From Arthrobacter_E sp044748305 (GTDB lineage Bacteria > Actinomycetota > Actinomycetes > Actinomycetales > Micrococcaceae), in contig NZ_JBIVFT010000001.1 of the NCBI RefSeq assembly GCF_044748305.1, forward strand, positions 310,001-374,000: 64,000 nt of DNA, given 5' to 3'. The notes under the pieces were generated by a model, which saw nothing but the letters and a program-made list of their open reading frames with translations, did not search any database and was not told the origin of the DNA. Positions 26,165-34,533 of the stretch are shown here, piece after piece; within the stretch, counting starts at the first letter, position 1; every line of letters starts with the position of its first letter. The position numbers were made by a program, and so were the translations under genes.

Positions 26165-27148
26165 ATGTTGTTGACGCTCACCCCTGCGGACCTGACGCGC
26201 ATCAGGTTCTGCGTCTCTCCCTGGTGGGAGGTGGTCACCTCGGTGCTCACCCTCGCCAAGGGGACTCCGATGCACCGCAGCTGGATCCAGCAGTCCCGCC
26301 CGCTTCTGTCCGCGGACCCTGACGTCGCCCGGAAGTGGGACGTGCTGCGGGCCTTCATCGTTGCGAACGGGCACATCCTTGATGCATTGACCCCGACCCC
26401 GTCCGGGGATGAGAGTTTTGACGAGAGCCGGCACCGGGTCCTCGAACAGGAGCCGGAGGTCCTGTTGCATGACCTCGACGTCCTCCGCGCCGTTGCGGAC
26501 CGCCCGGCCTCAGCAGAGATTCTCAAGGCCTTCGCCGACCGTCCCCAGTCCGTGGTGGATGAGTTGTGCGCGGCTTTGGACTGGGTGTGGACGACGGCGG
26601 TGCGACCCCATTGGGAGCGTATCCAAGCGCTCCAAGTCGCGGACATCGACTACCGGTCACGGTTGCTGGCGCGCGGCGGGCTGGACGAGGTCCTCCGTAC
26701 TCTGCACCCTCAGGTGCTCCGGGTCGACCAGGGCCTCGAATTCCTTGGAAAGACCTGCGACGTGACCACGGGCGTCGCAGGCCCGGGGCTCACGCTGATC
26801 CCGTGCGTCTTCGCCTGGCCCGGAACCCTGGTGCTCAATGCGCGCCCCTACACTCCGACCGTCTCCTATGCACCGCGTGGCGTCGGCTCCCTGTGGGAGC
26901 GATCCGGACCGTCCTGCACGCCGTCAGCGCTCGCCGACCTCATGGGCGGGACCCGGGCCGCCGTCCTCCAGCAGATGGATATTCCCATGACCACGAAACA
27001 CCTTTCGCAGCACCTGGGAATTTCGGCGGCCACCGTGAGCGAGCATCTGAAAGTGCTGTCCGCCGCACGGCTTCTGGACGCGTCCCGGCGTGGGCGCGAG
27101 GTCTACTACCGCAGAACGGAGCTTGCCGACGGGCTGCTCACCAGCTGA
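26165..27148 (+). CDS. ArsR-like winged-helix transcriptional regulator
   Basis: 327 residues. The C-terminal 90 residues are an ArsR-type winged helix (MTTKHLSQHLGISAATVSEH, LKVLSAARLLDASRRGREVY). The N-terminal 240 residues match the arrangement of actinobacterial DUF5937-type regulators, whose ligand is unknown. Leaderless signature: TAGTCT (26153-26158) ends six bases before the ATG and no ribosome binding site is seen. It may regulate itself or the MOSC gene 57 bp downstream. Confidence 0.82.
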   Translation: MLLTLTPADLTRIRFCVSPWWEVVTSVLTLAKGTPMHRSWIQQSRPLLSADPDVARKWDVLRAFIVANGHILDALTPTPSGDESFDESRHRVLEQEPEVLLHDLDVLRAVADRPASAEILKAFADRPQSVVDELCAALDWVWTTAVRPHWERIQALQVADIDYRSRLLARGGLDEVLRTLHPQVLRVDQGLEFLGKTCDVTTGVAGPGLTLIPCVFAWPGTLVLNARPYTPTVSYAPRGVGSLWERSGPSCTPSALADLMGGTRAAVLQQMDIPMTTKHLSQHLGISAATVSEHLKVLSAARLLDASRRGREVYYRRTELADGLLTS

Positions 27149-27205
27149 ACGACGACGGCGGGCGGGCCGCGGCTCCGGGAATTGTCACTGTCCTAGGCTG
27201 GTGCC

Positions 27206-27745
27206 GTGAACGCCGTCGTCGAAGCACTGCACCTGAGCCCTGCTCACGATTTCTCCAAGTCCTCGGTTCCCAGTCTGGAGCTCATCGAAGGCCGGGGAGT
27301 GAAGGGGGATGCTCACTGCGGGGTGACGGTTCAGCATCGCTCCAGGGTCGCGGCGGATCCTTCGCAACCCAATCTCCGCCAGGTCCATCTGATGCATGCG
27401 GAACTCTTCGACGATCTTCTCGGGGCAGGTTTCGCGGTGGAGCCGGGTGATCTGGGGGAGAATCTCACCACACGGGGAATCGATCTTCTGGCGCTGCCGG
27501 TGGGTTCCCGGCTCAGCGTCGGGGACGCGGTCGTCACCATCACCGGTCTGCGGAACCCATGTCAGCAGATCAACGACTTCCGGCCGGGTCTGCTCAAACA
27601 GGTGACCCGTAGAGGGCCGGACGGCGAGCTGGTCCGTCTGGCAGGGGTCATGGGAATCGTCTCGCGAGGCGGCCGCCTGTGGGTGGGCGACAGCATCGAG
27701 GTGGCATTGCCGCCCTCTCCACACTTCCCCCTGACGCGCGTCTGA
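27206..27745 (+). CDS. MOSC domain-containing protein
   Basis: 179 residues, stand-alone MOSC domain. Seen: GVKGDAHCGVTVQHRSR near residue 32, GDLGENLTTRGIDLLALPVG near residue 82, GLRNPCQQINDF with the family cysteine near residue 118, and GVMGIVSRGG. It is distinct from the MOSC protein at 994-1662. GTG 27206 is preceded by TAGGCT (27194-27199) six bases away, again a leaderless pattern. Confidence 0.88.
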   Translation: MNAVVEALHLSPAHDFSKSSVPSLELIEGRGVKGDAHCGVTVQHRSRVAADPSQPNLRQVHLMHAELFDDLLGAGFAVEPGDLGENLTTRGIDLLALPVGSRLSVGDAVVTITGLRNPCQQINDFRPGLLKQVTRRGPDGELVRLAGVMGIVSRGGRLWVGDSIEVALPPSPHFPLTRV

Positions 27746-28004
27746 GCCAGGCCCTCCAAGTGGTGCGGAGGTCGCTCGGAGCATGACCTGGGAGTGATGA
27801 GAGTGACAGGATTCGTCAAGGTTCGCCACAGCTTCCGCAAAGGCCCGTACCCTCATCACGGTTTGGCAACGGATGCCCACGTGCTGGACAAAATCAAGCT
27901 AAGCTTTCACATTGTGTAGGCCAAGTCACACCTGTGTGACGCGGCTCATCGATGGGAGTCCGAGGGATTCTCACTCTCTACTTAAGAACTCCGAAGGAGG
28001 CGGA
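27746..28004. promoter_or_regulatory. upstream region of the peptide transporter operon
   Basis: A 259-bp spacer with no gene. It contains a perfect palindrome (27925-27940) and an AAGGAGG ribosome binding site at 27994-28000 for the next gene. Confidence 0.6.
27925..27940. promoter_or_regulatory. 16-bp palindrome upstream of dppA
   Basis: GTCACAC-CT-GTGTGAC, seven-base perfect arms, 64 bp upstream of the start codon. Likely a transcription factor site; it does not have the TGTGA-N6-TCACA order of a CRP box. Confidence 0.5.
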
Positions 28005-29678
28005 ATGCGTTTCTCGCGCACTTCCAAAGCACTGGGTGTGGCGGCCATCGCTGCCCTGGCCCTGACGGCCTGTGGCGGCGGCAGCAACAATGCCAATAGC
28101 TCTGACAGCGGCAACGCCGACCCGAGCGGCATCGTGCGGGCCTACAGCAACGAGCCGCAGAACCCGTTGCTTCCGGGCCAGACCAACGAGGTCTTCGGCG
28201 GCCGCGTCGTCGATCTCCTGTTCGCAGGTCTGGTCAGCTACGACAGCAGCGGCAAGACCGTGAACGAGCTGGCCGACTCGATCGAGTCCTCCGACTCGCA
28301 GAACTACACGATCAAGATCAAGTCGGGTCAGAAGTTCACCAACGGTGAAGCGATCACGGCCAAGACCTTCGTGGACACCTGGAACTTCGAGGCGCTGAGC
28401 ACCAACGCTCAGTCCAACGGCAGCTTCTTCAGCTCGCTCGAAGGCTACGACGATGTGGCTGCTACGACGGGCACCGGGGACAACGCCAAGCCGGCTCCGA
28501 AGGCGCAGACCATGTCCGGTCTGAAGGTCGTGGATGACACCACCTTCACTGTCAAGCTGAAGCAGCCGGAGTCCGACTGGACCCAGCGCCTCGGCTACAC
28601 CGTGTTCTACCCGATGCCGTCTGAAGCCTTGAAGGACCCGAAGAAGTACGGCCAGAGCCCCGTCGGCAACGGCCCGTACAAGATGGCGGCTCCCGATGCC
28701 TGGCAGCACGACAAGCAGATCGCTCTCGTCAAGAACGACGACTACAAGGGTCCGCGTGAAGCCAAGAACGGTGGCGTGACTTTCGCGTTCTACACGAACT
28801 CCGATTCCGCCTACACCGATGTCCAGGGCAACAGCCTAGACGTCCTCGACGTGATCCCGTCCACCGCGCTGGCCACGTTCCAGCAGGATCTCGACGGCCG
28901 CGCGGCCAACAAGCCGAGTGCGCTGAACGGTACGCTGAACATCCCGGTCTACCTTCCCGATTTCCAGGGTGAGGCCGGTTCGCTCCGTCGTCAGGCCATC
29001 TCCCACGCCATCGACCGTGCACAGATCACCAAGGTGATCTTCCACGACACCCGTACCCCTGCCAAGGAATTCACCGTTCCGTCCATGCTTGGCTATGACG
29101 CCAACATCCCGGGCAATGACGTCCTGAACTTCGACGCCGCCAAGGCCAAGGATCTGTGGGCCCAGGCCGACAAGATCAAGCCGTGGGATGCGTCGAAGAC
29201 CTTCACCATCTCCTACAACACCGATGGTGGAAACAAGGAGTGGGTCGACGCTGTCGCCAACCAGCTGAAGAACAACCTCGGCATCAAGGCTGAAGGCAAG
29301 CCGTACCCGAAGTTCGCCACCATGCTGGACGATCGCCTGAACCGCAAGCTGACCGGCGCCGTCCGTGCCGGCTGGCAGGCCGACTACCCGTCGATCTACA
29401 ACTTCCTGGAACCGACTCTCGGAACCGATGGCAGCTCCAACTATGAGAAGTACTCGAACCCCGAGTTCGACAAGCTCCTCAAGGAAGGTGAGGCCGCCAA
29501 GACTGCTGAAGACGGCGCGAAGATCTTCAACAAGGCTCAGGAGATCCTGTTCAAGGACCTGCCGAACCTGCCCCTGTGGTCCCAGAACCAGCCCATCGGC
29601 TGGAGCACCAGCGTGAACAACGTTGAGACCGACTGGCACGGAGTCATCGAGTACTACAAGGTCACCAAGAACAAGTAG
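28005..29678 (+). CDS. dppA: peptide ABC transporter substrate-binding lipoprotein (SBP family 5)
   Basis: 557 residues. A lipoprotein signal (residues 1-22) ends in LALTAC with the lipidated cysteine followed by a Gly/Asn/Ser linker. The mature part is a family-5 solute-binding protein: RAYSNEPQNPLLPGQTNEVF, SPVGNGPYKM, LRRQAISHAIDRAQITKV and the C-terminal LPLWSQNQPIGWS. It captures oligopeptides or dipeptides at the outer membrane-facing side of the cytoplasmic membrane for the DppBC permease. Its ATG (28005) has a strong AAGGAGG site. Followed by a hairpin that may set its higher expression relative to the permease genes. Confidence 0.92.
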   Translation: MRFSRTSKALGVAAIAALALTACGGGSNNANSSDSGNADPSGIVRAYSNEPQNPLLPGQTNEVFGGRVVDLLFAGLVSYDSSGKTVNELADSIESSDSQNYTIKIKSGQKFTNGEAITAKTFVDTWNFEALSTNAQSNGSFFSSLEGYDDVAATTGTGDNAKPAPKAQTMSGLKVVDDTTFTVKLKQPESDWTQRLGYTVFYPMPSEALKDPKKYGQSPVGNGPYKMAAPDAWQHDKQIALVKNDDYKGPREAKNGGVTFAFYTNSDSAYTDVQGNSLDVLDVIPSTALATFQQDLDGRAANKPSALNGTLNIPVYLPDFQGEAGSLRRQAISHAIDRAQITKVIFHDTRTPAKEFTVPSMLGYDANIPGNDVLNFDAAKAKDLWAQADKIKPWDASKTFTISYNTDGGNKEWVDAVANQLKNNLGIKAEGKPYPKFATMLDDRLNRKLTGAVRAGWQADYPSIYNFLEPTLGTDGSSNYEKYSNPEFDKLLKEGEAAKTAEDGAKIFNKAQEILFKDLPNLPLWSQNQPIGWSTSVNNVETDWHGVIEYYKVTKNK

Positions 29679-29709
29679 GAACCATCACCTGATGTAGTCC
29701 AACGCCGCG

Positions 29710-29750
29710 AGCGAGCGTAACCTGACTGCTGTTGTCTGGTTACGCTCGCT
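29710..29750 (+). terminator. intercistronic hairpin between dppA and dppB
   Basis: AGCGAGCGTAACC (29710-29722) pairs perfectly with 29738-29750. Hairpins at this place in binding-protein operons act as partial terminators or RNA stabilisers. There is no terminal T run. Confidence 0.6.
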
Positions 29751-29781
29751 TGTTGGCGTTCATCTACGGAGAACCCCTCAT

Positions 29782-29835
29782 ATGAAAAACACGACTTCGA
29801 TCAAGTTCAGGTGGCGCTCATGCTCCGTTATCTAG
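29782..29835 (+). CDS. possible 17-aa leader peptide overlapping dppB start
   Basis: ATG 29782 has a GGAGA site (29769-29773), much better than that of dppB. The frame MKNTTSIKFRWRSCSVI ends at TAG 29833-29835, 16 bases inside dppB. It could couple translation into dppB, or mark an upstream N terminus lost by a one-base shift. Confidence 0.4.
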   Translation: MKNTTSIKFRWRSCSVI

Positions 29836-30749
29836 GACGACGCCTCCTGCAGGTCATCCCCGTCTTCTTCGGTGTGACGCTGCTCGTCTACGCCATGGTC
29901 TTCGCGGTCCCCGGTGATCCCATCCGCGCCATGTTCGGGGACAAACAGCCCTCGGACGCCGTCATCAACGCACTCCGTGCGCAGTACAACCTCGACCAGC
30001 CCTTCTTCGTCCAGTACTTCCTGTTCCTGAAGAACCTGCTGTCCTTCAACCTCGGTGTGGACTTCACCGGCCGCCCGATCGCCGATATCCTTGCCCAGAT
30101 CTACCCGGTCACTGCACAGTTGGCCATCATGGCCCTCGTGATCGAGGCCGTTTTCGGCATCGCTGCCGGTCTTATCGCCGGTCTGAACAAGGGCAAGTTC
30201 TTCGATGCGACGCTTTTGGTCTTCTCCTTGTTGCTGATCTCCGTTCCGACCTTCGTCATCGGCTTCGTCCTGCAGCTCGTGATCGGTCTGCAGCTCGGCT
30301 GGGCGCGGCCCACCGTTGGTTCGTCGGTCGATTTCAACTCGTTGATCCTGCCCGCCATCGTGTTGGCATCAGTCTCCTTCGCCTACGTCCTGCGCTTGAC
30401 CAGGACGTCCGTGGCTGAGGGAATGGACGCCGATTACGTTCGAACCGCCACTGCTAAGGGCCTGTCCCGCGGCCGCGTCATCAGTGTCCACGTGCTGCGT
30501 AACTCGCTCATCCCTGTGGTGACGTTCCTGGGTGCTGACCTGGGTAACCTCATGGGCGGCGCGATCGTCACCGAAGCCATCTTCAATGTGCCCGGCGTCG
30601 GTAACAAGCTCTACAACTCCATCATCCGTGGTGAGGGTCCGACGATCGTGGCCATCGTGAGCCTGCTCGTTTTGGTCTTCGTCATCTCCAACCTGGTCGT
30701 GGACCTGCTGTACGCCTGGCTTGATCCGAGGATTCGCTATGACAAATAA
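29820..30749 (+). CDS. dppB: peptide ABC transporter permease DppB
   Basis: 309 residues, six membrane segments, the DppB/OppB fold: LRYLGRRLLQVIPVFFGVTL at the first helix, GDPIRAMFG, and the EAA-type cytoplasmic loop DADYVRTATAKGLSRGRVIS near residue 205. ATG 29820 is the likely start (GTG 29811 is also possible); neither has a strong ribosome binding site, which fits coupling to the short frame ahead. It overlaps dppC by 11 bp. Confidence 0.92.
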   Translation: MLRYLGRRLLQVIPVFFGVTLLVYAMVFAVPGDPIRAMFGDKQPSDAVINALRAQYNLDQPFFVQYFLFLKNLLSFNLGVDFTGRPIADILAQIYPVTAQLAIMALVIEAVFGIAAGLIAGLNKGKFFDATLLVFSLLLISVPTFVIGFVLQLVIGLQLGWARPTVGSSVDFNSLILPAIVLASVSFAYVLRLTRTSVAEGMDADYVRTATAKGLSRGRVISVHVLRNSLIPVVTFLGADLGNLMGGAIVTEAIFNVPGVGNKLYNSIIRGEGPTIVAIVSLLVLVFVISNLVVDLLYAWLDPRIRYDK

Positions 30750-31704
30750 GAAAAACTCGCGTGTGATCGAGCACTACGTCGCCCCGCTGGACGAGACGCC
30801 ACTCGCGGCCGTCGACAGCACGGTTTCCGACGACGCTCCCAGCAGCCTCTGGAAGGAGGCCTGGGTCAATCTCAGGACCCGGCCGCTCTTCATCGTCTCG
30901 GCGTTCCTGATCGTCGTGATCGCCGTGGTGTCCCTGTTCCCTCAGCTCTTCACTTCGTTGGACCCGAGCAAGCCGAACTTCTGCGATCTCGGGGTGGCGC
31001 TCCAGGGCCCTTCCGGGGCGCATCTCTTCGGCACCGACGGCCAGGGCTGTGACATCTATGCCAAGACCATCTATGGTGCCCGTGCTTCGGTGTCCGTCGG
31101 CATCCTGACCACCGTTTTCGTGGTCATCATCGGTGGTGCCCTGGGTGCCATCGCAGGCTTCTTCGGTGGCTGGGTGGACTCGGTGCTTGCCCGTCTGGGT
31201 GATATCTTCTTCGCTCTGCCCCTGGTGCTCGGTGCCCTGGTGGTCTTCCAGATGCCGCTGTTCCGTGACAACAAGGGAATCCTCTCGGTGGTGGCGGTGC
31301 TGACCTTGCTGGGCTGGCCCAACATCGCCCGCATTACTCGTGGTGCTGTGCTCTCGGTACGGAACGCTGACTACATCACCGCATCCAAGGCCTTGGGCGT
31401 GAGCCGGTGGGGTGCCCTCATCCGGCACGCGCTGCCGAACTCCCTCGCGCCGATCATCGTCGTAGCGACGGTGAGCCTGGGCACGTTCATCGTGGCCGAG
31501 GCGACGCTGTCCTTCCTCGGCATTGGGCTCCCGCAGGAGCTGCTGTCCTGGGGCCAGGCCATTTCGGATGCCCGGACGCAGCTGAGGACTAATCCTTCGG
31601 TTCTGCTGTACCCGTCGGCAGCGCTCTGCATCACCGTGCTGAGCTTCATCATGCTCGGCGACGCCCTGCGGGACGCCCTTGACCCCAAAGCGAGGAAGAA
31701 GTGA
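30739..31704 (+). CDS. dppC: peptide ABC transporter permease DppC
   Basis: 321 residues: a cytoplasmic N terminus of about 50 residues, then membrane segments of the DppC/OppC fold. Seen: HLFGTDGQGCDIYAKTIYGA, the ARASVSVGI segment, and the EAA loop NADYITASKALGVSRWGALI near residue 218, ending with VLSFIMLGDALRDALDPKAR. It pairs with DppB. The TGA stop overlaps the GTG of the next gene by four bases. Confidence 0.93.
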   Translation: MTNKKNSRVIEHYVAPLDETPLAAVDSTVSDDAPSSLWKEAWVNLRTRPLFIVSAFLIVVIAVVSLFPQLFTSLDPSKPNFCDLGVALQGPSGAHLFGTDGQGCDIYAKTIYGARASVSVGILTTVFVVIIGGALGAIAGFFGGWVDSVLARLGDIFFALPLVLGALVVFQMPLFRDNKGILSVVAVLTLLGWPNIARITRGAVLSVRNADYITASKALGVSRWGALIRHALPNSLAPIIVVATVSLGTFIVAEATLSFLGIGLPQELLSWGQAISDARTQLRTNPSVLLYPSAALCITVLSFIMLGDALRDALDPKARKK

Positions 31705-33428
31705 CTCCTGAGATCAATGTGAACGAGGTGCCGAATACGCCTCAGGGCGATCAGGACCGTCCGCTCCTTGAAATCAAGGACCTGGAGATCGAGTTCACCA
31801 CGGCAGGCGGCACTGCCAAGGCGGTCCGGAAGGTCAACTTCACCGTGATGCCTGGTGAGACCGTCGCGATCGTGGGCGAGTCGGGTTCCGGCAAGTCCAC
31901 TTCGGCGCTGGCCGCGATCGGTCTGCTGGCCAAGAACGGCCGGGTGTCCGGCGGACAGATCGTGTTCGACGGTGAGGACATCACCCATGTGAGTGAGAAG
32001 CGCATGATCGAATTGCGCGGCAACTCCATCGGCATGGTGCCTCAGGATCCGATGTCCAACCTGAACCCGGTCTGGAAGATCGGATTCCAGGTGAAGGAGA
32101 CGTTGCGCGCCAACGGCCTGCCCAGCGGGCCTAAGGACGTGGCACAAGCCCTGTCCAACGCCGGTTTGCCGGATGCTGAACGTCGTGCGAAGCAGTACCC
32201 GCACGAGTTCTCCGGTGGTATGCGTCAGCGTGCCCTGATCGCCATCGGGCTGTCCTGCCAGCCGCGACTGTTGATCGCCGACGAGCCGACGTCCGCCCTT
32301 GACGTGACCGTTCAGCGCCAGATCCTGGACCATCTGGAGGGCATGACCGAGGAACTCGGCACAGCCGTCCTGCTCATCACCCACGACCTTGGTCTGGCCG
32401 CCGAGCGCGCCCAGAAGGTCGTCGTGATGTACAAGGGCCAGGTCGTCGAGTCTGGTCCGGCCCTGGAGCTGTTGCGTAACCCGCAGCACCCCTACACCAA
32501 GCGCCTCGTTTCCGCAGCGCCATCCTTGGCCTCCCGCCGTATCCAGGTGGCCAAGGAAGCGGGCCTGGAATCCGAAGAGGTGCTGAGCGGCACCGAAGCG
32601 GTTCACGCGAAGGGCAAGCCGGACGCCGTCCTGCAGATCAAGGATCTGACCAAGGTGTTCAAGCTGCGCGAGGGTGCCTTCGGGCGCAAGACCGATTTCA
32701 CCGCGGTGGACAAGGTCAGCTTTGAGGTCAAACGCGGCACGACGACCGCCGTCGTCGGTGAGTCGGGTTCTGGCAAGTCCACGGTGGCGCGCATGGTGCT
32801 CGGATTGGAGACGCCGACGTCCGGTTCGATCCACTTCGACGGGGTTGACGTCAGCTCGCTCACTGGACGGGACGCGCTGAAGTTCCGCCGTCGTGTGCAG
32901 CCAATTTTCCAGGATCCTTATGGTTCTCTGGACCCGATGTTCAACATCTTCCGGACCATCGAAGAGCCCCTGAGGGTTCACAAGGTGGGGGACAAGGTGA
33001 GTCGGGAGAAGAAGGTCCGCGAGCTCCTGGATGCCGTGGCCCTTCCGTCGAGCATGATGCGGCGCTACCCGAACGAGCTGTCCGGTGGCCAGCGTCAGCG
33101 TGTGGCGATCGCCCGCGCCCTGGCGTTGGATCCGGAAGTGATCATCTGCGACGAGGCGGTCTCCGCTCTCGACGTCCTGGTCCAGGACCAGGTGCTCAAC
33201 CTGCTGGCCAATCTGCAGTCTGATCTCGGCCTGACGTACCTGTTCATCACCCACGACCTCGCAGTCGTCCGCCAGATCGCCGACGATGTCTGCGTGATGG
33301 AACGCGGACAGCTCGTGGAGACCGGGACGACCGACAGCGTCTTCGAGAACCCGCAGCGGGAATACACGCAGAAGTTGCTCGACGCCATTCCCGGCGCCCG
33401 GCTGCTGCTGCCGCCTGAGGTCGCTTGA
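31701..33428 (+). CDS. dppDF: peptide ABC transporter, fused double ATPase (DppD-DppF)
   Basis: 575 residues containing two complete nucleotide-binding domains. Domain 1: Walker A GESGSGKST near residue 54, signature FSGGMRQR, Walker B LLIADEPTSALD. Domain 2: Walker A GESGSGKST near residue 352, Q-loop QPIFQDPYGSLDP, signature LSGGQRQRVAI, Walker B VIICDEAVSALD. DppD-type C-terminal extension (NPQHPYTKRLVSAAPSL) closes the first half and NPQREYTQKLLDAIPGA the second. It powers DppBC. It overlaps dppC by four bases and the operon ends at the hairpin 33445-33492. Confidence 0.94.
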   Translation: MTPEINVNEVPNTPQGDQDRPLLEIKDLEIEFTTAGGTAKAVRKVNFTVMPGETVAIVGESGSGKSTSALAAIGLLAKNGRVSGGQIVFDGEDITHVSEKRMIELRGNSIGMVPQDPMSNLNPVWKIGFQVKETLRANGLPSGPKDVAQALSNAGLPDAERRAKQYPHEFSGGMRQRALIAIGLSCQPRLLIADEPTSALDVTVQRQILDHLEGMTEELGTAVLLITHDLGLAAERAQKVVVMYKGQVVESGPALELLRNPQHPYTKRLVSAAPSLASRRIQVAKEAGLESEEVLSGTEAVHAKGKPDAVLQIKDLTKVFKLREGAFGRKTDFTAVDKVSFEVKRGTTTAVVGESGSGKSTVARMVLGLETPTSGSIHFDGVDVSSLTGRDALKFRRRVQPIFQDPYGSLDPMFNIFRTIEEPLRVHKVGDKVSREKKVRELLDAVALPSSMMRRYPNELSGGQRQRVAIARALALDPEVIICDEAVSALDVLVQDQVLNLLANLQSDLGLTYLFITHDLAVVRQIADDVCVMERGQLVETGTTDSVFENPQREYTQKLLDAIPGARLLLPPEVA

Positions 33429-33444
33429 GCGCGGCCGGATCGTG

Positions 33445-33492
33445 AACGCCGAAGGGCGGTGCCACTTGAGAGTGGCACCGCCCTTCGGCGTT
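33445..33492. terminator. bidirectional terminator between dppDF and the SGNH hydrolase gene
   Basis: 22-bp perfect stem (33445-33466 with 33471-33492) and TGAG loop, ending in TTATTC. It lies between convergent genes and can serve both. Confidence 0.85.
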
Positions 33493-33511
33493 ATTCGGTG
33501 AGTGCGCCGGT

Positions 33512-34276
33512 TCAGTCCAATGTCGCTCGTATCGCCTCCGCGAACACCGTGGTCAGGACGTCATGTCCCTGCGGCTTCAAGTGCACTCCGTCGGCCATGC
33601 TGCCACCCAGCCGGTAATGCGTGATCCAGCCACCTGGATCGACGAAGGGGACTCTCAGCTCGCGTGCCGTATCGGCCAGGACCGAGTCCATCGCGATGCG
33701 GGCGCCGCCGCCGTCGTGGGCCGCGCGGGAGAGCACTCCCACCATGACCATCCGTGAGGAGGGATACCTGCGGTGCAATAGGTAGACGAGCTGGCGGCAG
33801 TTGGAGGCGACGTCGGCGGCGGACTTGCCCTGGTTCGCGTCGTTTCCACCGCCCTCCAGCACGATCAGCGCGGGATCATGGGCGGGAAGCCGCCAGTTCC
33901 CGTTCCGGAAGGCATCGAGGTAGTTGCTCGCGTGTCCCCGCGGTCGTGACGCCACATAGCCGGTCCCGCCTGCACCCACCCAGCGGACCGAGTAGCCCAG
34001 CGCGCCCAGGCCCCGCTGGGGCCAGGTGTCCTCCGGGTGCACACCCGCGGCACCACCGGCCTGGGAGTCGCCGACGAGCAAGGCGATCGGCGCGCCGTCC
34101 CGGAGCGACAGGACAGCCGGCGCCTGGCGTCCCACCGTGCCTCCGACGGCGGGAGGGAGCGACCCCGCCGTGGCCTCGGTGGAGGCCGGCGGCATCGGCT
34201 GTGGTGCAATCCCTGCTGTAGCCAGCAACGCCAAAGACGCCGCCAGCAGCAGCGTTCGGCGCGGTAGTGACTTCAC
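33512..34276 (-). CDS. secreted SGNH/GDSL hydrolase family protein
   Basis: 254 residues with an N-terminal signal peptide (residues 1-24, hydrophobic LLLAASLALLATAG) and no lipobox. SGNH blocks: I is LVGDSQAGG near residue 67, with glutamine replacing leucine of GDSL; block II VGAGGTGYV; block III EGGGNDAN; block V DGVHLKPQGH near residue 232 with the Asp-x-x-His pair. The catalytic set is complete, so it is probably an extracytoplasmic esterase or lipase; substrate unknown. Convergent with the dpp operon. Confidence 0.85.
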   Translation of the reverse strand: MKSLPRRTLLLAASLALLATAGIAPQPMPPASTEATAGSLPPAVGGTVGRQAPAVLSLRDGAPIALLVGDSQAGGAAGVHPEDTWPQRGLGALGYSVRWVGAGGTGYVASRPRGHASNYLDAFRNGNWRLPAHDPALIVLEGGGNDANQGKSAADVASNCRQLVYLLHRRYPSSRMVMVGVLSRAAHDGGGARIAMDSVLADTARELRVPFVDPGGWITHYRLGGSMADGVHLKPQGHDVLTTVFAEAIRATLD

Positions 34277-34533
34277 TGGATTCCCTTGTCTGTCGGAACG
34301 GATTCTGAAACAAGTGTGAAGGCACGAGGACGGATAACCTAGTCACCTTTTGATCACGGGTGGGTGGCTCCGCAACCGGCTTCTGAAGTGGGTGTGCAAG
34401 ACCCTTGCTCCGAGCCGGTAGAATTGCATTGGGAGGGCTGTGGTGTCCTCTCCGTCTTGTGTCCCGTCGCGTGGTGTGCGGCCGTCGGACACGGAACCAC
34501 TGTCTTGTCGTCGTTGAAACGAGTCGAAAACGC

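Noticed and set aside
34405..34533. Upstream in-frame extension of typA
   Set aside because: The extra 43 residues are Arg/Cys/Val-rich and unlike TypA, whose G domain begins just after the ATG at 34534.
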